Shown: piece by piece, positions 1-5,910 of the stretch | How positions within the stretch are numbered: position 1 is the stretch's first letter | How the letters are laid out: each line of letters begins with the position of its first letter | DNA from: CAYVQE01 sp964633205 | GTDB lineage: Bacteria; Myxococcota; B64-G9 | DNA: 6,021 bases | Direction: 5' to 3' | Assembly: GCA_964633205.1 (NCBI GenBank) | Contig: CAZWFN010000243.1 | Location: 1 to 6,021, forward strand | The notes under the pieces: generated by a model | The model's input: only the letters and a program-made list of their open reading frames with translations | What the model was told of the DNA's origin: nothing | Database searches by the model: none | Made by a program: the position numbers and the translations under genes

Positions 1-1409
1 GTCATGCAGACCTCGCCCGGCTCGCCGCCGGCGTTGGGCTGCTGGCAGACGGTGATCACGTCCGCCTCGCGTTGGCGGTAGCTGCACTTTCGTTGCGGCA
101 GTTGCGGCGAGCAGTCCGAGCTGCGGCCGCAGCGCGTCTGGCCGTCGATCTCGGGCATGCACACCTGGATGTTGCCCTGGTTGCCGTCGCCGTCGCTGTA
201 GAGCTTGGTCTGGCAGGTGGTGCCCGGGTAGTCCTCGCAATGGGCATCGTCGGTGCAGATGCCGCCGCAGGCGCCATCCATGCACAGCGAGTTGCTGCAG
301 AAGACGTCCTCGGCGGCGTCGCAGTAGTAGCCCGGCTCGCGGCCGCCCGGGATGGTGTCGACGCACACGGTCAGCGGGTCGCCGTTCTGGCCGACCACGC
401 CGCACAGCTGGCCCTCGCCGATGCAGTCCGGGTCGACGTGGAAGGTGCACTCGGTGCCCGAGCCCACCGGCTCGAAGATGAAGGTGCACTGCGCCGAGCA
501 GATCACGGTGAAGGGATCGGTCATGCTGGCCTGCGCGGTGCAGGGAAGACCCAGCCCGGCGCAGGAGATGTAGAGGTTCATGGCGGCGTCGATGGTGCCG
601 GTGCAGAAGATGGCGTCGAGGTTGAACGACAGGCTGCAGCCGTCCTGGACCATCTCCACCCCGTCGGCGTCCGAGACCTGCAAGCAGGACGCATCGATGT
701 CGTAGACGCCGGAGATGTCCGGGCAATCGGGCGGCTCGTCGCCGCCGTCGACCCCGCCGTCCGGGGTCTGGCAGACGTCGGGTCCGTCGATCACGCCGTC
801 GCAGTCGTCATCGATGCCGTTGCAGACCTCCTCGGCGCCCGGGTTGACGTTGGCGTTGCGGTCGTCGCAGTCGGTGCCGCCGACCAGCACCGAGTCGTAG
901 CCGTCCCCGTCCACGTCGCCGTCCGGGGTGGCCGGATCGCAGTCGTCGTCGATCCGGTTGTAGACGATCTCCTTGGCCCCCGGGTTGACGTCGGGGTTGC
1001 GGTCGTCGCAGTCGCAGCAGTCGCCCCAGCCGTCGTCGTCGCGGTCGATGCCCTGGTTCGTCTCGCCCGGCTCCTCGCAGGCCACCCCCTGGCACTCGGG
1101 CCGGTCCGCCGGCTGCTGGTCGTCGCCGCCGTCGGGGCCGGCGTCGGGGACGTAGCGCGGCACGCAGTGGCCGTCGACGCAGTCCTCCAGCACCGGGTCG
1201 CAGTCCTGCGGACCGTTGCAGGTCTTGTCCTCCCGGTCGCTGAAGTCGTCCGAAAGCACGCAGCGGTGGGACTCCTCGTCGCACACGTAGCCCACCAGCG
1301 GACAGTCCGTGTCATAGGTGCACTCGCCCTGGTTACCGCTGCAGCCAGCCAGGCCCAGCGCGCAGACCAACATCGCCCCCAAACCGATTTCCAACGCATA
1401 TCGGATCAT
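1..1409 (-). CDS. Cys-rich surface lipoprotein with two MopE-type motifs (3' end outside window)
   Basis: The reading frame is open from the ATG at 1409 to the window edge (469 codons, no stop), so the C-terminus is missing. The start is fixed by a GGAGGA ribosome binding site 7 nt upstream. Residues 1-23 are a lipoprotein signal with lipobox LAGC (Cys23) followed by Ser, which favours sorting to the outer membrane. Residues 122-158 and 165-205 are two acidic motifs of the MopE-type putative metal-binding family (PF11617), with CDDRNPDVNPGA and CDDRNANVNPGAEE cores and a closing IDDDCD. About 45 cysteines are present. A module C-x5-7-C-x6-8-C-x4-17-C occurs five times, beginning at C30, C64, C321, C385 and C427. 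Asp/Gly linkers (DAGPDGGDD, DGGVDGGDE) separate the parts, and residues 230-320 form a distinct segment I do not recognise. The protein is probably disulfide-rich, extracellular and calcium- or metal-binding. The exact function is unknown. It has its own promoter, separate from the upstream operon. Confidence 0.9.
   Translation of the reverse strand, partial: MIRYALEIGLGAMLVCALGLAGCSGNQGECTYDTDCPLVGYVCDEESHRCVLSDDFSDREDKTCNGPQDCDPVLEDCVDGHCVPRYVPDAGPDGGDDQQPADRPECQGVACEEPGETNQGIDRDDDGWGDCCDCDDRNPDVNPGAKEIVYNRIDDDCDPATPDGDVDGDGYDSVLVGGTDCDDRNANVNPGAEEVCNGIDDDCDGVIDGPDVCQTPDGGVDGGDEPPDCPDISGVYDIDASCLQVSDADGVEMVQDGCSLSFNLDAIFCTGTIDAAMNLYISCAGLGLPCTAQASMTDPFTVICSAQCTFIFEPVGSGTECTFHVDPDCIGEGQLCGVVGQNGDPLTVCVDTIPGGREPGYYCDAAEDVFCSNSLCMDGACGGICTDDAHCEDYPGTTCQTKLYSDGDGNQGNIQVCMPEIDGQTRCGRSSDCSPQLPQRKCSYRQREADVITVCQQPNAGGEPGEVCM
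795..917 (-). repeat. MopE-type motif, copy 2 (coding)
   Basis: This encodes residues 165-205 of the lipoprotein: an acidic loop (DVDGDGYD), then CDDRNANVNPGAEEVCNG and a closing IDDDCDG. It is the canonical copy, with cysteines at 181, 196 and 203. Its 36-nt core (838-873) matches the core of the other copy (979-1014) at 34 of 36 positions, exactly 47 codons apart, which points to recent in-frame duplication or gene conversion. Confidence 0.8.
936..1046 (-). repeat. MopE-type motif, copy 1 (coding, variant cysteines)
   Basis: This encodes residues 122-158: DRDDDGWGDCCDCDDRNPD, then VNPGAKEIVYNRIDDDCD. Compared with copy 2 it has extra cysteines at 131 and 132, and Tyr150 stands where copy 2 has Cys196. 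The Asp-rich loop would suit divalent cation binding. That role is inferred from the family name and residue pattern, not shown by the sequence. Confidence 0.8.
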
Positions 1410-1416
1410 CGTCTCA

Positions 1417-1422
1417 TCCTCC
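1417..1422 (-). promoter_or_regulatory. Ribosome binding site of the lipoprotein gene
   Basis: GGAGGA on the minus strand, 7 nt before the ATG at 1409. An ATG that overlaps this site (in GGATGAGA) is out of frame and meets TGA after two codons, so the ATG at 1409 is the functional start. Confidence 0.8.
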
Positions 1423-1450
1423 GGATAGAGAGGGTCCGGCACTCGATACC

Positions 1451-1479
1451 ATCATAGAAAAAATTACAGAAACAGTCAA
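1451..1479 (-). promoter_or_regulatory. Sigma70-type promoter of the lipoprotein gene
   Basis: On the minus strand, TTGACT (1479-1474; 5 of 6 to consensus) and TATGAT (1456-1451; 5 of 6) are separated by exactly 17 nt. The spacer is AT-rich and includes a run of six T, in strong contrast with the surrounding GC-rich DNA. Transcription would start near 1444, giving a leader of about 35 nt that contains the ribosome binding site. This makes the lipoprotein gene independently transcribed. Confidence 0.8.
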
Positions 1480-1501
1480 TCCGGTCATCCGGTCGAACCG
1501 G
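1480..1501 (-). promoter_or_regulatory. Possible regulator site upstream of the -35 box
   Basis: Immediately upstream of the -35 box an 8-bp unit occurs twice in tandem (plus strand TCCGGTCA then TCCGGTCG, 1480-1495). It overlaps a 5-3-5 palindrome, CCGGT-cga-ACCGG (1489-1501). The position suits an activator. No known regulator motif is recognised, and short GC-rich repeats can arise by chance. Confidence 0.35.
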
Positions 1502-1525
1502 CCAGGATCTCCCAGCACTTTACGA

Positions 1526-1650
1526 CTGATTTCCCAGATCGGCCGTGAGGTCAAGGAAGCAAGGCGTTTTCGAGCGGAGTCGTAGTCATCTACGTCGAGC
1601 ATCGAAAACGCCTTGCTGACGCAGAGATCGCGGCCGAGGTGGGAAATCAG
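1526..1650. repeat. 125-bp imperfect inverted repeat (palindromic element)
   Basis: Nested arms share one centre near 1587-1588. CTGATTTCCCA (1526-1536) pairs with TGGGAAATCAG (1640-1650), 11 of 11. A 7-bp TCGGCCG block follows in both arms. GCAAGGCGTTTTCGA (1559-1573) pairs with 1602-1616, 15 of 15. CGTAG (1581-1585) pairs with CTACG (1590-1594) around a 4-nt loop. Between the paired blocks the arms differ (13 versus 14 nt unpaired), giving internal bulges. It lies just after the operon stop at 1662 and could terminate or process that transcript, but no T-tract follows on the minus strand. Architecture and sharp boundaries are more like a dispersed REP- or MITE-like element. No transposase is present nearby. 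Confidence 0.85.
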
Positions 1651-1661
1651 GGGCCGGGACA

Positions 1662-2627
1662 TCAGAGCCAGCAGCCGGTGCGCAAGCGGTAGACAGCGGG
1701 ATAGAGACCCGCCAGCAGGACGAAGCCGGCCGCGGCCGCCCAGGGCCACCACAGCGAGCCGGGCGGCGGCTCGCCGAGCACGCGGCGGGTGAAGGCCGCC
1801 GCCAGCCCGCGGCCGCTGGCGTAGAGCAGCAAGCCGTAGAGCAGGTAGCCGATGGCGCCGTAGTCCAGCTGCAGCAGGCAGAACGGGCAACGGTGGTGGG
1901 GCAGCTCGTAGACGTAGGGGCTGAACACGGCCACCAGCGCCACCAGGGCCAGCGGCAAGAAGACCAGGCTGGCCAGGCCGAACACCGTTGGCCAGCGGCG
2001 CCAGGCGGCCGCGGCCATCAGCCCCAGCAGCCCGCCCAGCCCGGCCAGCAGCGGCGCGGCCGGCATCCCGGCCAGCAGCGCGCCGAGCCCGGCCGCGGCG
2101 GTGTCGAACAGGGTGCCGCAGCAGGAGACGATGCGGTCGGTGGCCAGGCCGCCGAAGCTGGCCAGGCTGGCGGCCGCCTCCAGCACCAGGCCGCCGAACA
2201 GCACCAAGAACAGGCCGAACTTGCGCTGGCTGTGCTCCCAGCCGGCCGAGGCCAGATCGCGGCGGTGGGCGCTCCACCACAGGCCCAGCAGCAGCACGTC
2301 GACCACCCGCAGCCCCAGGCCCAGCCAGCCGTGCGGCGCCGCCTGCAGCACGCCGACGGCGCACATGGCGCCCGGCACGCGCGCGGCCAGCGCGTCGAAG
2401 GCGGCCAGCACCAGCCCCAGCGCCGGCAGCTTGAAGGCCAGGGCGAAGGCCACCGCGCTGGCGGCCAGCTCGGCCCGCTTCTCCAGCGCCAGCTGCCGGG
2501 CGGTGGCGGCCGGGAACTCCCAGCGGAGGGCCGCGCGCACCGCGGTGGGCAGGGCGCTGGCCAGCACTGCCAGCACCAGCAGGTCCAGGCCCAGCACCAC
2601 CAGCACCGCGGGCGTCAGCAGGCTCAT
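1662..2627 (-). CDS. Polytopic membrane protein with predicted periplasmic Cys/His motifs
   Basis: This is a 321-residue integral membrane protein that I do not recognise by name. The ATG at 2627 overlaps the ATPase stop (ATGA). The reading frame continues open upstream to 3098, but that part overlaps the ATPase and is not coding. About eight membrane segments are visible, near residues 4-26, 54-76, 103-120, 137-156, 178-207, 214-236, 257-275 and 294-313. Arg-rich loops (after segments 1, 3, 5 and 7) give a positive-inside topology with the N-terminus outside. The Cys motifs then face the periplasm: GAMCAVG (C89), SCCG (C169, C170), HHRCPFC (H244, H245, C247, C250) and the tail RTGCW (C319). 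Last gene of the operon, it is probably a partner of the ABC transporter and NosL-like protein. Metal relay and thiol-disulfide exchange are both plausible. No catalytic family can be assigned. Confidence 0.85.
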   Translation of the reverse strand: MSLLTPAVLVVLGLDLLVLAVLASALPTAVRAALRWEFPAATARQLALEKRAELAASAVAFALAFKLPALGLVLAAFDALAARVPGAMCAVGVLQAAPHGWLGLGLRVVDVLLLGLWWSAHRRDLASAGWEHSQRKFGLFLVLFGGLVLEAAASLASFGGLATDRIVSCCGTLFDTAAAGLGALLAGMPAAPLLAGLGGLLGLMAAAAWRRWPTVFGLASLVFLPLALVALVAVFSPYVYELPHHRCPFCLLQLDYGAIGYLLYGLLLYASGRGLAAAFTRRVLGEPPPGSLWWPWAAAAGFVLLAGLYPAVYRLRTGCWL

Positions 2628-3301
2628 GACGTCTCGACCATCCGCCCGGCGCGCAGGCGTACGATGCGATCCGCGGCTGCCATGCCCTCCAGCAGTGGAT
2701 CGTGGGTGGCCACCAGTATGGTCTTGCCGGCGCTCTTCCAGCGGTCCAGAAAGCCGACCAGGCGTTCGCTCAGCTCCGGGTCCAACGCGGCGGTGGGCTC
2801 GTCGGCCAGGATCAGCGGCGGGTCGGCCACCAGGGCCCGGGCGATGGCCACCCGCTGCTGCTCGCCGGCCGACAGCTGCTCGACCCGGCGCGCGGCCAGA
2901 TGGCCGATGTCCAGCTCGGCCAGCCGCTGCTCGGCCCGCCGGCGGATCTGCGGCCAGCGCTGGCGGCCCGGCAACAGCGGGCTGCAGACGGTCTCGATCA
3001 CCCGCAGGCCGGACACCAGCTCGAAGCCCTGGAAGATCATGCCGATGCGCTCGCGTCTGAAAGCCGCTGCGCGGGCGTCCGGCAGCCGCGAGACGCACAG
3101 TCCGTCGACCTCCACCACGCCGCTGGTCGGCCGGCGCAGCCCGGCCACCAAGCGCAGCAGGCTGGTCTTGCCGCTGCCGGACGGGCCGGCCAGCACCACC
3201 AGCTCGCCGCGCGCCACCTCCAGGCTCACGCCGCGCAAGGCCCCGTCCCCGGCAGCGCCCCCCGCGGGGTAGCGCAGGTGCAGCTCGGCCAGTCGGATCA
3301 C
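2624..3301 (-). CDS. ABC transporter ATP-binding protein, MacB/LolD type
   Basis: This 225-residue nucleotide-binding subunit sits on the cytoplasmic side and powers the adjacent permease. All motifs are intact: Walker A GPSGSGKT (residues 39-46), Q-loop Gln91, signature LSAGEQQR (143-150), Walker B LILADEP with catalytic Glu168, and switch His200. Length and sequence are typical of the MacB/LolD/FtsE group, which pairs with permeases having a large periplasmic domain. The start is GTG at 3301, overlapping the permease stop as GTGA, with GAGG 7 nt upstream; the next in-frame Met is residue 88, inside the domain. It overlaps the downstream membrane protein by 4 nt (ATGA). The substrate cannot be read from this subunit. 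Context points to a metal- or thiol-related envelope process. Confidence 0.95.
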   Translation of the reverse strand: MIRLAELHLRYPAGGAAGDGALRGVSLEVARGELVVLAGPSGSGKTSLLRLVAGLRRPTSGVVEVDGLCVSRLPDARAAAFRRERIGMIFQGFELVSGLRVIETVCSPLLPGRQRWPQIRRRAEQRLAELDIGHLAARRVEQLSAGEQQRVAIARALVADPPLILADEPTAALDPELSERLVGFLDRWKSAGKTILVATHDPLLEGMAAADRIVRLRAGRMVETS

Positions 3302-4476
3302 CGCAGCACCTCGTCCGGGTCGCGGGCCGCCGCGCGCCAGGCCGGCACCAGGGCGGCGGCCAGATAGGTGGCCAGGCCCAGCAGGGCGGTCAGGAGCAGG
3401 GCGCTGGCGTCCAACGTGGCCGGCAGGGCATAGCCCGGGCGCACCCGCTCCCAGCCAGAGAACACGGCCAGCAGACCCGGGGCGTCGAGCCAGAACACCC
3501 AGCTCAGCGCCAGCGCCAGGCCCAGCCCCACACCGACCAGCCCGGTGGTCAGCGCCTCGATCAGCTTGACGCGCACCACCGCGGCGGTGCTCCAGCCCAC
3601 CGCCTTGAGCATGCCGATTTCGCGGCGTTCGGCGGCCGACAGCCCGGCCGCCCGGTCCAGCACCAGGATCAGGAAGCCGGCCAGCACGATGGCGTACAGG
3701 CCCAGCAGCAGCCCGGCCCGGGTGTCGAACAGCGAGCGGTAGGAGCGCACCAGCTGGGCGCGGGTGACCAGGCGCACGTCGGCAAAGCGCTGCTGGATCT
3801 TGCGCACCAGCACCGGCACCTCGTCCGGGTTGGGCACCGCCACCACGATGTCGGTCGCCGCGCCGGGCTCCAGACCCAGCGCCTCGCGGGCCACGGCCCG
3901 CGAGGTCAGTACCAGGTCACCCGATAGCAGGGCGGTGTCGTCGCGGAAGCGACCGACCACCGGCAGCCGCCGCCGGCTGCCGTCGGGCAGCTGCAGCTCC
4001 AGGGCATCGGGATGGTGGTAGACCTCGGCCAGGGCGCGCTGCACGCCTTTGCCGATCAGCGCCCCGCCGCGCCGGTTCAGCGCGTCGGCGTCGATTCGCT
4101 CCAGCACGCGGGTGAGCTGTGGCCGATAGGCATCCAGCCAGGGGTCGAGGCCCACCAGTACGAAGGTGATGCCGGCCGGCTCGAAGTACTGGTAGCCCCA
4201 CAGCCGTGCCCGGGCCCAGTCCACCCCCGGCAGCTCGGCGATGGCGTAGACCCGCTCGGTGGGGATGGGGGCCAGCCGGCCGCCCTGCAGCCGCTGCACG
4301 GTGATGGCCGGCAGGGCCCGGGCGCTGTCCAGCACCGCTGCCTCGAGAGCGCCGGCGGTCAGCAGGGCCCCGCCCAGCAGCGCCAACAGCAGCGCCAGCA
4401 GCAGCGCCACCGGGATGTTGTGCCGCCGCCGGCGCCACCACATGCCGCTGGCATATGCCCACAGCTTGGCGTTCAT
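3298..4476 (-). CDS. ABC permease, FtsX/MacB family
   Basis: This is a 392-residue inner-membrane permease. Order: membrane segment 1 (residues 21-43); a periplasmic domain of about 210 residues (44-254), like the MacB core domain; segment 2 (255-273); a cytoplasmic loop with the coupling sequence ERREIGMLKAVGWS (283-296); segment 3 (about 303-329); segment 4 (358-379); and the tail PAWRAAARDPDEVLR common in MacB permeases. The ATG at 4476 has GGAG 5 nt upstream and overlaps the previous stop (ATGA). The frame is open further upstream to 4731 but lacks a supported start and overlaps other genes. In this family the machine usually moves molecules within the periplasm or transmits mechanical force rather than carrying substrate across the inner membrane. 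No outer-membrane channel or adaptor is encoded here. There are no cysteines, so metal binding would fall to its neighbours. Confidence 0.92.
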   Translation of the reverse strand: MNAKLWAYASGMWWRRRRHNIPVALLLALLLALLGGALLTAGALEAAVLDSARALPAITVQRLQGGRLAPIPTERVYAIAELPGVDWARARLWGYQYFEPAGITFVLVGLDPWLDAYRPQLTRVLERIDADALNRRGGALIGKGVQRALAEVYHHPDALELQLPDGSRRRLPVVGRFRDDTALLSGDLVLTSRAVAREALGLEPGAATDIVVAVPNPDEVPVLVRKIQQRFADVRLVTRAQLVRSYRSLFDTRAGLLLGLYAIVLAGFLILVLDRAAGLSAAERREIGMLKAVGWSTAAVVRVKLIEALTTGLVGVGLGLALALSWVFWLDAPGLLAVFSGWERVRPGYALPATLDASALLLTALLGLATYLAAALVPAWRAAARDPDEVLR

Positions 4477-4766
4477 CGACGCTCCGGCGACGCCAGGATG
4501 CCCTCGCCGGCCAGCAGCCCGGGCAGCTCGGGGTGTGCCCCGGCGCGCCAGCTCGAGTCGGCCAGGCCGCGGTGGCGCAGGCCGGCGGCGCCGGTGCTCA
4601 ACCACAGGCCCGGCAGCCCGGTCAGCTCGACCACGGCCAGCCGCCGCTCGGCGGCCCGCTGCGCGGCGGGCGCCCGCAACGCCAGGTCGACCAATGCGGC
4701 CGCGATCCACAGGGCCAGGGCCGCGATCCACAGCGCCCAGGCCGCCAGCCGGCGCCGCGGGTTCAT
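4473..4766 (-). CDS. Small membrane-anchored protein of unknown function
   Basis: A 97-residue product begins at the ATG at 4766, which overlaps the NosL-like gene stop (ATGA), and ends in TGA overlapping the permease ATG. Residues 2-6 are NPRRR, followed by one hydrophobic helix (about 8-30), so the remainder is probably periplasmic. The soluble part contains LTGLPGLWLSTGA and RHRGLAD (residues 48-70). From memory this resembles small proteins carrying an L-x-D-L-x-L-S-T then RHxSxAD pattern found near similar transporter genes in other proteobacteria; that resemblance is unverified. It has no cysteines and two histidines (65, 78). Its place between carrier and permease suggests an adaptor or accessory subunit. 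The ribosome binding site is weak (CGGGG), consistent with translational coupling. Confidence 0.78.
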   Translation of the reverse strand: MNPRRRLAAWALWIAALALWIAAALVDLALRAPAAQRAAERRLAVVELTGLPGLWLSTGAAGLRHRGLADSSWRAGAHPELPGLLAGEGILASPERR

Positions 4767-5905
4767 CGGCCCCGGTCGAGCTGCTCGAGCAGATCGAGAT
4801 CGATCTGGTCGAAGGTCAGGTTGCGCCGGCCACCGTGGTCGCGCATGAAGGTCGCGGCCCGTTCGGCGTCCGGCAGCGGCACCAGCTCGTGGCCCATCGG
4901 GCCCAGCACGTCCGAGCCGATCACGTAACGGGCGCTGCGGCCGTCGAGCGGGCGCAGGTCGTAGTAGCCGGTGACCTGGATCGCCTCGACCTCGGCGCCG
5001 GGATGGCCCCAGCGTTTCGGCTGCAGCAGGAACTTGAACATGTCCTTGGCGCCGTCGAAGTAGAGCTGCTCGCCGCCGGCCAGCCTCACCCGGGCCACCC
5101 AGCGCGGATAGGGCTTGACGAACATGCCGCAGACCGGGCAGCGGGCCCGCTCTGGCACCGCGATGCCCGCGGGACGCGTTTTCTCGCCGCCCGTGCTCGC
5201 CCGGCGATGCCACAGGTAGTGGGCCACCCGCTGCAGTGCGGGCTCGTCCAGCCCGCGGCATACCCCCTCGCGCAGCAGCGCCGCCTTGAGCCGGTGGATG
5301 CTGTCGAAGGCGGCCGGTGACAGCGCGTCGGCCCGGCAGCGGGCGCGGAAGATGCGCTCGCCGGCCGGCCACAGCTCGAGCCGCTGCTTGGTGCGCAGCC
5401 GGCGGTCGTCCGCCGCCAGGTCGGTCCGGGCCGCGGCCAGGGCCTGGTCGAACGAGACCAGCCGGCCGCCGTGGGCGGCGGCGAAGGCCGCGGCCGCAGC
5501 GCGGTCGGCGAAGGCCAGCTTGCTGCGCCGGCTCATGGTGCCCGGCACCTCCGAGCCCAGCACGTAGTGGGCGGAGCGGGCGTCGATCAGCTTACCGGCG
5601 GCCGCATCGACGACGCGGATGGCGTTGCCGCCGGTCTCGCCGAGTCGATCCAGATCCTTGACCAGGCAGCGCAGCGAGCAGTACTGCCGCTGGCGGCCGT
5701 CGGCGGTGCGCAGCGCGTGCGAGGTCTTGTAGAACAGGCGCAGCTTCATGCCGCAGACCGGGCACCAGTCCCGCTCCGGCCCCTGCTGGATCAGCTCGGG
5801 CTCACCGGCGGCGGCCTTGGAGAAGGGCTCGGCGGCCGGGACGGGCCAAGACCAGAGCAGCCAGAGCAGCCCGGCCAACGACGACGAGAGCAACCGCGAT
5901 CGCAT
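4763..5905 (-). CDS. Exported tandem NosL-domain protein with a central degenerate cytochrome-c-like segment
   Basis: This 380-residue protein is exported by a signal peptide (residues 1-24 or 25; VPA or PAA before the cut). NosL domain 1 (about 35-160) has CPVCGM at 48-53 and an extra Cys pair, YCSLRC (C76, C80). NosL domain 2 (about 250-372) has CPVCGM at 256-261 but YFDGAKDMF in place of that Cys pair. Both end in a related block: HYVLGSEVPGTM...GGRLVSFDQ and RYVIGSDVLGPMGHE...GGRRNLTFDQ. Between them (about 180-235), GERIFRARC and a final ALQRVAHYLW resemble a class I cytochrome c that has lost CxxCH. NosL proteins are periplasmic Cu(I)-binding factors, so a copper or similar soft-metal role is inferred. 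The start at 5905 follows GGGGAGG by 5 nt; an in-frame ATG at 5989 has no such site and adds an implausible charged extension. First gene of the operon. Confidence 0.9.
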   Translation of the reverse strand: MRSRLLSSSLAGLLWLLWSWPVPAAEPFSKAAAGEPELIQQGPERDWCPVCGMKLRLFYKTSHALRTADGRQRQYCSLRCLVKDLDRLGETGGNAIRVVDAAAGKLIDARSAHYVLGSEVPGTMSRRSKLAFADRAAAAAFAAAHGGRLVSFDQALAAARTDLAADDRRLRTKQRLELWPAGERIFRARCRADALSPAAFDSIHRLKAALLREGVCRGLDEPALQRVAHYLWHRRASTGGEKTRPAGIAVPERARCPVCGMFVKPYPRWVARVRLAGGEQLYFDGAKDMFKFLLQPKRWGHPGAEVEAIQVTGYYDLRPLDGRSARYVIGSDVLGPMGHELVPLPDAERAATFMRDHGGRRNLTFDQIDLDLLEQLDRGR

Positions 5906-5910
5906 GGTAT

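Noticed and set aside
72..1457. Long plus-strand open frame (about 461 codons) opposite the lipoprotein gene
   Set aside because: It is antisense to a gene with a ribosome binding site, lipobox and family motifs. Its product is low-complexity Ala/Val/Asp, as expected from the complement of GC-rich Cys/Asp codons, and no ribosome binding site or promoter is seen.
1526..1650. The inverted repeat as a standard intrinsic terminator
   Set aside because: The stem is far longer than typical, it contains bulges, and no T-run follows on the minus strand.
1414..2364. Minus-strand open frame running from the membrane protein gene through the inverted repeat
   Set aside because: It is out of frame with the membrane protein, mostly Arg/Ala/Gly, and crosses the palindromic element and the lipoprotein promoter.
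2628..3098. N-terminal extension of the membrane protein upstream of 2627
   Set aside because: The extension is out of frame within the intact ATPase gene, and the ATGA junction gives a better start.
1893..3272. Long plus-strand open frame (about 459 codons) across the membrane protein and ATPase genes
   Set aside because: Its product is Gln/Arg/Ala-rich without domains and it runs antisense to two well-supported overlapping genes.
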